A stretch of 64,000 nt of DNA. Origin: Watersipora subatra. Taxonomy: Eukaryota > Bryozoa > Gymnolaemata > Cheilostomatida > Watersiporidae. The stretch spans positions 65,450,672 through 65,514,671 of the forward strand of contig NC_088708.1 in NCBI RefSeq assembly GCF_963576615.1, written 5' to 3'. Numbering within the stretch: the first letter of the stretch is position 1; every line of letters starts with the position of its first letter. Of this stretch, positions 23,801 through 35,109 are shown one piece after another. The translations under genes and the position numbers were made by a program. Below the pieces are notes generated by a model that was given only the letters and a program-made list of their open reading frames with translations, was not told the origin of the DNA and searched no databases.

Positions 23801-24484
23801 TTTCATTTTTCAGATCGGATGGGTTTTGGCAGCAACCACCTCCTCCTGTCAGAGAAACTGAACCAGGTAGGCAGTTTTACCAGTAATCGCACAACTGACC
23901 CGTATTTAAGCACAGATTCCAACAAGCAGTCAGAATTTGTTTTTTGTAAATAAGTTGTTCTACTTGTACATGAAACTATCTGTTATCAACTCAAGTACAT
24001 GTGGTGGCTCCTGAGATGTAAATAGGCTGTATGGACAGTGTTAATTTTACAAGTTGGTTTATGGTGACACATTTTACAGATGGGACAGGGTTGAACATGA
24101 CAAAGGATGGACATCTTAGCAAAGATGGGCAAGCTATAGAAGAAATCTCCTCAACAGAAAACCAAGAAGAAAAGCAATCGCGCGAAACGAAGAGTGTGTA
24201 GAGCAAAATGAAAGCTTCTGTTTTCATTTTGCATTTCCATCTTTCACTTTATTTGCTCATTAAACTCTATTAACATTTCAGAGAATAACTCTATTGGTAA
24301 CTCTATTGACATTTCAGGGAAGGAAGATGAATCAGGGAGTGAGAAGGATGAACAGACCTATGATATCAAGCATGAAGACGGGACCAAAACCCGAGTTTAT
24401 GCACCGCCCTTGCACAAATCAACTACAGAAGATATTCCAGTAGTGACAGAAGAGAACAAAGATGATAGGGAAGTGAGAGAGTAA
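17854..24484 (+). CDS. Unidentified 522-residue basic, Pro/Ser-rich protein (11 exons)
   Basis: Exons: 17854-17969, 19841-19949, 20251-20300, 20672-20718, 20864-21134, 21538-21686, 22650-22965, 23331-23507, 23814-23866, 24080-24193 and 24318-24484 (stop). All boundaries are AG/GT and phases agree throughout (1569 nt with stop). The weakest donors are 23507 and 24193; the exon ending at 23507 could instead run further. The start is the first ATG after an acceptor; a 5' UTR exon may lie upstream. Features: DWPPESPVAQIYDIRNTSSN near residue 45, RSKSAGRKSKA near residue 190, a dense conserved-looking core WLQHPDMTYGQKKYMNS, LKQAQYLQLIYREQQRDFF and EEYTKYVKYLNSERTRQFNS at about 200-280, then RRSASARN and a Glu/Lys/Asp-rich tail. 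No signal peptide or membrane segment. The mix of Tyr-rich core and disordered basic arms resembles cytoskeletal or ciliary proteins, but that is only an impression. The gene is convergent with the TRIC gene. Confidence 0.75.
18058..18990. repeat. 30-bp minisatellite, about 30 copies
   Basis: Unit GATATAATACTGTAGAGTAC plus AGTGTGTAGG, nearly invariant over 930 bp in intron 1 of the 522-residue gene. Each unit carries the short inverted repeat ACTGTA-GAG-TACAGT. Unit ends vary as TAGG, TAGA or TATA, and some units read GATGTAATAC. As the period is ten codons, long minus-strand frames (273 and 168 residues, repeating YTLYSTVLYP-like decapeptides) stay open. These are artefacts of the period, not genes. 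Confidence 0.97.
19091..19122. repeat. Small hairpin
   Basis: AACAGGCACATTT and AAATGCGCCTGTT pair with one or two mismatches around a short loop, inside an intron. No function is evident. Confidence 0.5.
21682..22025 (+). repeat. 119-bp tandem triplication starting in an exon end
   Basis: Copies begin at 21682, 21801 and 21920, each starting AAGAGGTTGGT and ending in GTCTCATGTTGTTATAGC. The first copy starts with the last five coding bases and the donor of exon 6 of the 522-residue gene, so the donor AAGAG|GTTGGT is present three times. The last copy decays after about 105 bp. Confidence 0.92.
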
Positions 24485-24604
24485 CTGAAAATGTTTGGCG
24501 ATGGCTAATAGACTATTGTGAACCCTATTACCTGAAGTCCTGCCCACCTCGTAGACAAAACTGATTGGCAAATGGTTGCACATACCACAAACAACATTAC
24601 ACTG

Positions 24605-24610
24605 AATAAA
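24605..24610 (+). promoter_or_regulatory. Poly(A) signal of the 522-residue gene
   Basis: AATAAA lies 121 bp after the stop at 24484, in the gap between two convergent genes. Position and strand fit 3' end formation. Confidence 0.6.
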
Positions 24611-25507
24611 TATGACTGATTCAATGCTAGATTTTATTTTGTTTGTTCTATTGCGTCTGCGCCCTTCGATGATTGTTAGTAGAAAGCTGTAATTAATCTG
24701 CATATCATTCATAGAGGTCTGTATATTTTTCTAAACATGAAAGGCAGTCCATGTCTTCCACAATATTATAAAATACAATTTTAACATCTTTCATACAACA
24801 CCTCTCTGAACATATAATAATCTTTAAAACATAGATTATAATAATGATCTGAATTCTCTGTATAAATGGACGAACTAAACGGTGCATAGCGTGTGATCAA
24901 AATAATAGACCTGCTGTGCGGACTCTGAAACTATTGATGAAGCTTATCTAGCTGCACGAATAATGTAATAGACCTTCACTACTAATGTAGCCTGTATAAA
25001 CTATTATGGTAATTGCTAGAAATAGCTAGTTAGCCTCAGATCTTACCGATAGGTTGAGCAATTCTAAGATAATGGCTACAAGATGCGTTAATACGAAGTC
25101 CTAGAACTGCTAAAAGCACCAAATCTATTCGTTACTAACATAGCAATATAATATGGCACAAACCAATAACTCGTAAATGTTCTAACTTTTACATATGTTG
25201 CATGTGGGAGAAACAACTCTAATGTACAGCTATTAAGCTATCATCCGGTTAAACCATAGAGCTCATTTACGTTTTCAACTTGAGAAGGACATCGGTATGA
25301 AAATACTTAGTTGAGCTAGGACAACACAAATCTTATTTTAAATAACCGGGTTGTAAAAGTTTGTTTGATATATGCATCGCTTATTTGGCTAGAAACTATC
25401 AGTGAAGAAGGATTTAAGTAGAACTATTCCACGAGCAGCCCTGGTGAACCAACCAGAAATATTCACCTACACCATGAATATACAAGCTGCCAATAAATAG
25501 AATAAAA

Positions 25508-28500
25508 TCAACTGGTTTTCATTTTTTGATGATGAACGGCTCCATTAGCCTGTGTACCCTTTCGATCTTGCCTAACAACCAGCTTATAGGCATCCCACAT
25601 CCCTCCGAAGACTATGGCACAAAACAGGTTCTCAAAAGGCACAAAAGGATCGGCTATGACGCCGAGAATCATGAGAATACGCAAGTATATGAGAACCGCG
25701 ATGGTGCAGGAGAATAAGACGCTGTGGTTGACCTGTATGTATGAATAGTGCTCCAAGCAAAACATCGCAGACACCAATGCACTCGCCTTGAACAAGCTAC
25801 AAAATATAAATAACACTCTGCTACCATTATGCGCTTTATGCCACCAACAAATGTACTTAGTCGTACACACTGATAGCCACAGCATATAATTATCATACAC
25901 TATCACTCTTGTATTCAATGAAAACATTCTACATGCGATCAGGGTTGGCACAAAAAACCAAATGATTCAAATTGTAGATTCAATTAATGATTTTTTACGA
26001 AAAAATCAACGTTTATTAATTTTTTATAATTATGCAAAAATCAGTGTTGCTTGACAAACAATCTGGTTTTTGATGTATGTGTAATAAATTTGTAAACGTT
26101 TCTTTGTCATGAATTACCAAGTGTGAGGGAGGTAATTGATTATATGTGCAGTGCAATGCTACGGAAGGACCTCTGAAGTTAGGACCTATGAGTTTATTTA
26201 ATAAACCTTAAAGCAGGAATAATTGTGAGATAGCAACTATAACCGGTACAGTTCCTCCTCACTACTCTGTTAATAAATGGCATGACGTGAAACTTTAATA
26301 CCGCAATCAGCTCGGATGCATTGAAAGAGTATTGTTCTTTTTATTCCAAAATAACAAACTGATACTAAAAGAGCTGACAAGCTGGTATTTGGATTTAACA
26401 TGATCAAGTTTGATCACATATCAGAATGCTGGTGAATCCAGTCTTCAGTGCTAGTAACTTACAAGCTTTAATTTGACAAATTCTTATATTTATCACAGTC
26501 AACAGTCATATAAAGTCATATTGTGGAAAATACACGTAAATCAAGGACATGAAAAAGTGGTATGAAATATTCAAGACACTTTCTTCCTTGGTGTGATCGA
26601 TGCAGTTCATCGGATCAACTGCATCGATCACACCAAGGAAGAAAGTGTCTTGATTTTCATTCGACGTTTGTGTAAAGCTGCTAGTAGCTCAACTCCACTA
26701 CCTTAAATGTGTTTTCCACAATATAATTTTATATGACTGTTGACTGTAAGGAATATAAAAAGCTGTCAAATTGAAGCATGTAAGTTACTAGCACTGAAAA
26801 GTGGGCTTACCAGCATTCTGATGTGCGATGCGCTACACATACAATTCGCATGAGCAAATATGAGCAAAAATCAACTTTATGAAAAAAATCATAAACATTA
26901 AAAAATTGACCAAATCGATTTAGAGCAAAAAAAAAGATTTTTCGATTTGTTAAAAAATCATGATTTTTTCCAACCCTACATTCATTATTATATTTCCACG
27001 TGCATCACCACCAATTAAATAAGTGTGCGGAACTCCATGCAATAAAACCCGCATCATGCACAGCTTAAGCTTAAAGCTTGATTATTATATTTCAGTAATC
27101 TGCCCACATGAGAGGGCCACACAGTGAGATAAGAGCAGCGGATGCTGTATTCTCACATGTATCAGCCGTACATGTACACAGGACAGGCTGAATAAAGTAT
27201 AATACAGTCCTTGCACTGAAAATGTAAACGATTGTATGATAGCAGACTGACGAATGAAAGTAGTTAATCACATACAGAAAGGTCTGAAGAACAGTCAAGT
27301 CTGAGTGAAATCCAAGTGAGTCATATTACAACAACAAACAAAAAGTTAATGTACACAGAAAATTGGGCTTAGCTTATTGATTATGTTTAACAGACAGTAA
27401 TTAGCTACATGGCATGTTAAGTACCTCGGTCTAGGACTTTCTGATGCAGGACTTTGTGGTTCCAGACTTCATAGTATTCTTATTTTTACACCGAAAGATT
27501 ATTTACGGGTTATACAGTAAAAAAATAACACCTTTATAATAACATGAAAATGTAAAAAAATTTTAATCGTGATACATACACACATAAAAATATACATACA
27601 CACATGAGAAATAAATAAGAGAAAATGAACAGAAATTTTTAGTTCGGTTTGCCATACTTTACTCGGGAGTTTTATTGCACATTTAGCTTGAGTAGCTTCA
27701 AGTAATGATCCGTGGCCATTCCTTTTCGCTTTTAATCACTATTTCGTTAATTACATGAAAGTATACGTTCACATCGCCAAATTCGACTAAAGGATCTTGT
27801 GAACTACATCTGTCAAATATGTGAATGTAGCTGTTATGTAAAATATTTCTTTTCCCGCTTTGCTTAAAATTTGTTTGTTGAACCGTAATAACTCGCGATG
27901 AAAGATAGATAAATTGAGCTCATAACCTGTGACAAAATGTCCACGCCAGAAATTGTCAGGCCAAAAAGTCCCATTCCGTATGTAAGGCATAGACATATAG
28001 GGTGTAAGGGTGCTCCTCTTGCGAGTTGAACAGAAATATCTAAAGATTTTCTAATGTACATTATACATACTCACAATTTTCAAAGCGTATAAGGTAAAAA
28101 TTAGTGAATAGCTGAGCAGATGTGGTCAAGCATATTTTTATATAAAAATTAAAATTTATATAAACACAGCAATAAGGAGTTGATAAACTAATGCAAGTAC
28201 AATAATGCTTTGAGTCCTTGACTTAGCCATGTTTGAATAACTGCTTCAAAAACTCCTACAGATCTTAACCAGCCATCTATTAATCGGATTTGTTTGAATG
28301 ATTTTTCTTGTCAACACCAAAAGTTGGCTCAATAATAATCAGTCTCATATATGGCTTAGCAAATATTTTCAATTCTTTTAATCAATCTTATGAGTTGTCT
28401 GCACAGTATACTCATAAACAACACAGTGGATGGCGCTGGTAAAATAAGATTATCTGCTCACAATTTGATATCTGCTAGAAACTTTGTGGCTAAAAAGGTT

Positions 28501-31500
28501 ACACTTTATGACCTAAAGAAATGAGCGCGTAGCGCAGACAATAGCTAAATTTACTAAATAACCATTAGCTATTAGCATATTGTAAACCATATTTATCTGG
28601 ATATGGTTTGTTATCTCTATCCTTGCACATTAGACCGTGTCTAGATGGACCCTGAACTAAAACAAAACCGCTGTCTCTCTACAAGACACATCACAACACA
28701 AGTCTCACAACACAGGATTAAATCATGAACAGTGTTAGCTTAGCAAATACAAGCCAGTCAGTACTTACCACGAGGGGAAAAGAAATCTGCAAAAATATTC
28801 ATACAGTATAGATTTGAATTTGATTGCTTAAAGATTCTATGAGAAACAACGCTGAGCGTTAATCATTCAACGGGTTATCATACATACTGCAGCCAAAACA
28901 TTACTTAATACCGTGAACTTATGATATAAACTCTCTGCGTTAAAAGCAGTTAATAATTTTGGAATAAATTTTTTTTATTGTAAAGGTTAGTTCAAGAGAC
29001 GAGATCTAAAAACTACAGTTACTGAAAATGATTTCATTATTCTACAGCAAAGAGGAGCCAAACAAACTGCAATGAACCAGCTGTGGCAATCATGAAACTC
29101 AAAAATAGTTAGCTTGCCATCTTTTTTATGAGCAGGGAGATAATACCAGGAAAACAGTAAGCTTTCCACAAAAAGTTTTGATAAATCATCCACATACTTG
29201 GCCAAGATCTCTTCAATTGAATTATCTCTATGATAATTCAATTGAAGAGATGATCTGCTATAATTATTCAATGATAATCAGCTATTTCAGTCTTAACACC
29301 ATTCCAAAGTAAACACAACTATGTAATCATAATGTCTTTAGGACATCTGGTTCATGAAGCATGTCTTATCTAGATTCAAATGAATTCAAACTGAAAGCCA
29401 TCCAATAAATGGAGTTGTGTTCTCTCCCAAAAAGAGAAAGAGAGAGAGAGTGTGCCAATAGATAAACCAACCACCTATGCGATGGAAACAGTACAAAACT
29501 TACACGTTGGGAGAGACAGTCTGTGCTGTATGTACTTTTATAATGCCAGCTAACAACCTAGCGAAGACCATCATTATTTCCGAAGCTGTGCCTACAGATA
29601 CCCATATGCAACGTTCAACTATATGACAGACAAAGATAGGCAAGGTCATTTACTATAGCCACAGCTGACGCTGCCCACAAGTGTCATAATTGATAAGGTA
29701 AAGAAACAAAGAGTACAAAACAGAGTGAAATTTTTCTATAGAATACGTGAGGGATGGCAAAGGAGGCCTGGTTAAGGAAACATCCACTGCGGTGTTGTTG
29801 CAGAGCATGATTCAATGTTTGCCAAAGAAGCATAACCTAGTCGAACCTCTACATATGAATTTTTCAAGGTAGTACGTTAAGTTTGAGCAAATATTTCTCT
29901 TGACATACAAAATAATTTCCAATATTATTAAACGATGTTTCATACCCTCATTTTTTGTTTTAAAAATGAGTTTTAAAATCATCGATTGAAAAAGAAGGCG
30001 ATGCTTTTCTCATAATCAAAGTAAACAATTTTAGGTAAGAAAACATCAACTCTTTAAAAAGAAATCTAAGAAGGCGTCTAGTGGATATCGCGAGGAAGAA
30101 AGTGAAGATGCAGATAAATACAAGCAATTAGAAGTAGAAAAACTGAATGTGACAATTACAGATAAAAATATGAAAAAAATGAGGTATATTTAATATTCCA
30201 ATAAACTGAATTAGACCTCCACATCCCTATAATCAACACAGCGTGTCTCTTTTATCATAAAAGTTAAAACAGACACGCGGTTCAACTTACTGTAAAGGCA
30301 AAGAGACAATAAAGACTTCCTATTAGTTTAATCCAGAAGTTTATATACAGTCAAACATGGATAACTCGAACTTCACGGGACCGAGCAAAAGTGTTCGAAT
30401 TATCAGAGCGTTCAAGTTATCAGAGCACTGTCACAAGTCCATGTATTTACTTATTTATTAGTAGATACATGTACATATGCAAACTATAATATAAATCAAA
30501 AGCACAAATGGCTTGTTTCAAATTAAATGCTTCTAATGTAAAGTTTAAAACGTTTTTATCAAAAAGTATAGAGATTTTTCTATCACTTGAGATTGGTTTG
30601 TTGTTTGAGGTGATGTTATTGCCAGGACGTTTTTTTAGATTGACATTGGAAAAACTTGATCGTTGTTGAAATGCTCAAAAGAAAAGACATCTTTTTCTTT
30701 TGAGCGTTTTACCCACGATCAATTTTGCCAATTTTTCTTGAAGTTTATGCAACTTCAAGAAAAAGTTACCAAAGAAAAATCCCTTACTTTACCTGGGATT
30801 CGTTAAGAGCAACACTCCGAGGCAGTTCAATTAAAAGTTTTACGAGGTTTAACGGTACATTGTATATCACTCACGCTTTTTGAATGGATACTTATTGAAT
30901 GTACACACGTATTCTGTGTTTAGGTCAAACGATGAATAGTTTTTTAGCTAAGACAACGTATACGTTTAATAAAAACAATTTTTAAGACGTTTTAAACATT
31001 CAACATTCCGACGTTGATTCAACACGGAATCAACGTCGGAAAACTATTCGTCACGGGCTAGCCAGGTCACGCACTCAAGGATTTTCGCCACGCACATACA
31101 AAACAACATGCTGTTTTTGTTTTGTATGTGCGCGGCGAAAATCCTTGCGCGTGTGACCCGGCAAGCCCGTGCTATTAATCGTATAGCAGTATAAATCAAA
31201 TTTGACCAAACCTTTAGAAAAGTCGTTGACAAAATTATTTTGCCGATGGTGGTAATAACAACGCTTATGAATTACGAAAAGATGAGGTTTACCTCTATGG
31301 CTTTGAATAAAGTGATTTTCTAAAGCGATAACAACCGTTTCGGTAGCCGTTGGGCAAAAAAACAGTTCGAATTAACAGTGTTGAGTTCGAGTTATCTATA
31401 GCAATTTATCATTACGTGGGAACGGACCAAAGAAACCGTTCGAATTAACCATGTGTTCGAGCTATCCGTGGACGAGTTATCCATGTTTGAATGTACCTAT

Positions 31501-31558
31501 AAACTTATGCATACCTATAAACTATGCATTACTATAAGTTCATATAGTAATGCATTTG

Positions 31559-31608
<50 letters not shown>

Positions 31609-34600
31609 TAGTTGAATGCCCGGCATTGCTCGATTGATAAGTCTCTGCACAGAAAAATTGTTTTTATTTAACATATAACAACAGTTACCATTCTAACTTT
31701 CAAACTTCATACCATGAAAAGTGTTTCGTGAAGTTTAAATAAATTAACAGAAAAAAATAAAGACAACTGTAAAGGTTTTCAAACTTTGTCAAAGAACCGT
31801 AACATGCAAACTTCATATCATGAGGAAAATTTTTGTTGATTTGGTGTAGGTCAAATAAATTAAGAAACCAAATAAAAGAACTATAAAAGAGTTTAAATGT
31901 AAATGTGAAATAATTAGCAAGTAATAGCTAAATTAAGTCTGTCTTGTTCCAATTACAATAAAAGATGATTTGGGTACGATACAATTAATACGAACTGAGA
32001 AAAAAATAAAAACTCTGAATATGTTGAATTAATAATAACAATTCGTGCATAGAAGTGTGTATAAAAAAAGGTTACTGTTCCACCAGAAGCTATCCATCAG
32101 AACTTTGAATACGACGACACTGGTATCTCTCAATACTGGTACAAATTTAAACATGAGATATCGTACTGTTATTGTCTCACCGAAGGGAGAGAGAATGTCG
32201 AGGCTCTTCCTACGGAGATAATATAATTGTCTGCATGAAAAGAGTTGGCCTTTTCCGCGGATATAGCAATTGAACCTTATGGAAAACCAAAAATAGAAGT
32301 TCGAAGGTGAGTTCAAACTTCTATATTCGGTTTAAAAAAAAACCGAAAATAAAAGTTTCTCGCATCGTGTTTCATAGTTAGTAAAATTCATAGTTTCAAA
32401 TAATACGTCATTTAGGGTGTGCATACGCTATACGGTATATGATAACATGTTTGATCAATACGCCTTGTATAGCTCAGTGAGTTCAAATCCATCATAATAC
32501 GAAATTTTAAATTTCTAGATTTTAATAGCTATAGGCGGACAAACACAGACAGACCAACTGAGAATTATATATATAGACATACTTTATCGCTAAATTTTTA
32601 AGTTATAAAATAAATTAAAGAAAATAAAGTGTATTTCGATAAGAATATTTGCTCCAACATAAAGTTTAGGAATACCAAGGAAATCTCTGTTAGGATTAAC
32701 CTTGTTTAATTTTGTGTCTGGCGGTTTGACAATATTCTGAAATAAAGTTCAAACAAAATTAAAGTACAAACTTGATAGCTTTTAGATATATTATAATCAA
32801 TGAATTAACCTTAAATATATATATATATATATATATTGCGTTGATCGCCCATCAGCCATGATAGACAGAAATGACATAAGCAGATGAAACAGACCTCTGA
32901 TGAACCCCAGTGTGAATAGGACCACATAATAGGAGGAGTACAACTGGCTTGCCTCCTGCACACCCCCATAAACACCATAGACTCTCTGCACCTCCTTAGC
33001 GGACACGAGGAGACAGGTAATCCAGCGGTTAGTGAGCAGAGTGAACACTCCAGGTACATAGTTTACTGCATACCTGAACATATAGATAAGCAATATTTTA
33101 GGAGACTCCAAAATGGCTGTCTTGGAATGTATTGTATAACATAAATTGTATAAACTGACAGCCGGCGATACCCACCAGACTAGAGTAGATACGGCAATTT
33201 TTTCTGGGCTCTTGAGTATGATGGCAAGAGGCTTCCCCAAATATAGACACACCAGAATAGGGCCAGCGTTACAGAGTAGCATGGTGGTTATCCAAGAGGC
33301 AAGAGGGTGCCTTCTCTCGAATGCGAAAGCAACTAAAACAAATTCAATCCATGCTGCAAGCAGAAGAAATGAAAAGCACGCTCTGCTCATGCTTCTAGAA
33401 ATATTCACAAACACTATGCAAGCACCTGAGGTAAGGTGCAATGTGCACTAGTAAAAACTATATAAACACTGTTGTAGTTCCGATCGGACTTCTCTAGGTT
33501 TGAACTTCCTCTAAAAACGTATAACCATAATGTCTCTTTGAAAGCTGTAACATGAAACAACGTCTAGGTTTGAACTAAAACAAATGTGGCTGAAAAGTTG
33601 TTGAAGAAACTCGCGAAAAGGTTTCGCTAGGATTTCTAGTTTTACAAGAAATGTAGGAGCAATCAGATCATGCGTGACTCAAACAATATATTCCACATTG
33701 CCATTATTTGTGCTACAGTTCTAAAAATTGTTACAAAAGAAAAATGTTTAACAAATAGTAACTTTTCAAAACTACGACAAACTTTTCAACAAACTAACAA
33801 AAACTTTTTGAAAACGTTTCAAAACTACAATACAACAAACTTTGAAGAATAATTTGGGTGACAGAGAGAAGACTGAAAGAAACCAAAATTATTGCATGTA
33901 TCTGAGATGACAAAACTCGTACACGCACTACCATTATTTTTACAAGAGTTAACCATTAGTTTTACGCTACTAGTAAGATGAAAAGTAAAGATGGAAACTT
34001 GCATATTATTCTAGTGTCGGATTGCAGTCTGGCATGCATATAAACCTATCTACACTGTATAAAGTTATAGTTAGCTGTAACAAACGTCTTAAAATAGGAA
34101 GTTGCTGCAAGTAAATAAACTGATTTTAATAATCACAAAACTACCCAATAAACCGGCAATACAATATGAACTTAATACATTGGCCCAATTCTAACATCTG
34201 GAAAACGAGGCGTTAGTGTTGCACATACTTATCACCGGTATGGTAGTGTCTTAGTCATGCGCAACCGTTTATAACTTCACACTTAACTTTATACTTTACT
34301 GAGATGCACACAAATGGTGACACCAGAAATGTCAGTGACTACTGACTAATTCGCCGGTTGATAGTGAAGTAAAGGAGCCATGTGCCCTTCCTAAGCAAGT
34401 AGTGCAGCCAAATGGAGGGTGATCAGTTGGCTGGCATCATATCAAGGCACTCAGTATTAGCAAGGTAACGTTTTCGTCGCGGATTTTGATGAGTAACGCT
34501 AACACATAAATCGTAATACATGTTTAATATAATTAGGTCGCTCACCACACTAGCAAGAATATAACAAGCCATCAAACATCAGAACCTAGAGCATTAGTGA

Positions 34601-34998
34601 TAATGAAAAAAGGGCCTCAATAAAACACACTATAGTTTTTATGTCGTGACACAAGCATATGTAGTTGGCTTCATCGTTTGGTTGTCAAGTATAATAGAGC
34701 ATATCAAATGCCATCTTTGTTTTCTTGCTGAGCAAAAACAGATCCAAGTAGATTTACCTGAGCCCTGAACAAATGTGAGCTTCGTGCTTATAAAGTATGT
34801 TCACAATAAGGGTAGGAATGTTTCATAACTACCATTGTAGCAACCAAGGTAAGGCCGCTGTTGAACCTCAAACTTACCCGAAGTACTAAGCTCCCTTTTC
34901 ATATTTAAAGCCATCAAAATGTAATGCACAACATCAAAAACGGGCCACATTTGCAAAAGCGTAAAGGCTTCACAAATGCTGTAAAAGTTCCAGTCCAT
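25508..34998 (-). CDS. TMEM38: Trimeric intracellular cation channel (TRIC, TMEM38 family)
   Basis: Six exons read leftward: 34998-34878, 33332-33176, 33073-32895, 29591-29504, 28769-28786 (18-nt microexon, read 28786 to 28769) and 25796-25508 with stop TGA. They sum to 852 nt and 283 residues, close to the usual 280-300 of the family. Phases (1, 2, 1, 2, 2) agree at every GT-AG junction. Matches to TRIC-A/B run the full length: MWPVFDVVHYI (helix 1), ERRHPLASWITTMLLCNAGP (helix 2), AKEVQR at residues 118-123 (the conserved KEVxR that in solved structures binds PIP2 beside the pore), LGFIRG, and a C-terminal LFKASALVSAM and FENLFCAIVFGGMWD. TRIC forms a homotrimeric K+ channel in the ER/SR membrane that balances charge during Ca2+ release. 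A and B paralogues cannot be separated by eye. Introns hold fold-back and transposon sequence at 26408-26830, 29207-29251 and 30346-31495. Confidence 0.93.
26408..26830. mobile_element. Fold-back element with perfect central hairpin, in TRIC intron
   Basis: Imperfect outer arms share CATATCAGAATGCTGGT, CAGTGCTAGTAACTTAC, CAACAGTCATATAA and GTGGAAAA with their complements on the other side. The centre (26572-26652) is a perfect inverted repeat of two 36-bp arms around nine bases. Simple A/T tracts with ATTTTTT lie further out. A fold-back or MITE-type transposon is likely; no protein is encoded. Confidence 0.8.
28769..28786 (-). CDS. TMEM38: 18-nt microexon (exon 5) of the TRIC gene
   Basis: Acceptor TTTTTGCAG and donor GTAAGTAC flank ATTTCTTTTCCCCTCGTG on the minus strand. 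Its phase joins exon 4 (...SPNV) to exon 6 (LFKASAL) and adds six residues ending FPSC, at the place where vertebrate TRIC has a similar segment with FPTKAS. Because 18 is a multiple of three, skipping it would keep the frame. Confidence 0.8.
29207..29251. repeat. Perfect 20-bp-arm hairpin near TRIC exon 4
   Basis: ATCTCTTCAATTGAATTATC and its complement flank TCTAT. It lies 253 bp from exon 4 on the intron side. No transposon arms were recognised around it. Confidence 0.9.
30346..31495. mobile_element. 1.15-kb inverted-repeat DNA transposon, non-autonomous
   Basis: The ends TACAGTCAAACATGGATAAC and, inverted, TACATTCAAACATGGATAAC match over about 23 bp. Degenerate GTTCGAATTA motifs continue inward on both sides. 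TA at each end fits a mariner/pogo-type target site. Inside are further hairpins: about 30650-30715, CCGACGTTGATT/AATCAACGTCGG at 31009-31040 and a long one at about 31054-31171 (GGATTTTCGCC...GGCGAAAATCC). No transposase frame survives. Confidence 0.8.
31562..31607. repeat. (TA)n microsatellite
   Basis: An uninterrupted TA run of about 46 bp lies just outside the transposon at 30346-31495. Shorter TA runs occur at 32816-32836 and 48911-48940. Confidence 0.95.
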
Positions 34999-35109
34999 TG
35001 TAGAAGGTTGCTTTGAAATTGAATGATGTTATTTTATTAATAAGCAAAGGCAGCGATAGCACCACGTTCGTTCTTACGGACTGTTATAGCCGATAGCGAC
35101 CAAACCGAG
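34999..35109. promoter_or_regulatory. Possible shared promoter between TRIC and a divergent gene
   Basis: The TRIC ATG (34998, minus) and a plus-strand candidate ATG (35110) are 111 bp apart. The stretch from about 35050 to 35180 is unusually rich in CpG for this AT-rich window. No TATA box is obvious. This is inferred from position and base composition. Confidence 0.3.

Noticed and set aside
30034-30184. Plus-strand AG/GT-bounded lysine-rich frame of 50 codons in a TRIC intron
   Set aside because: A-rich composition makes an open frame likely by chance and no partner exon was found; a weak lead only.
33068-33175. Reading the TRIC ORF straight through without an intron (214-residue frame)
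   Set aside because: It adds about 34 residues absent from the family; splicing TG|G from 33176 to 33073 restores the normal helix spacing and the WYAVNYVPG junction.
34412-34464. ATG with good context and a GT donor (MEGDQLAGIISRHSVLA) in TRIC intron 1
   Set aside because: No compatible next exon with a convincing acceptor; the candidate at 35690 has a poor one.
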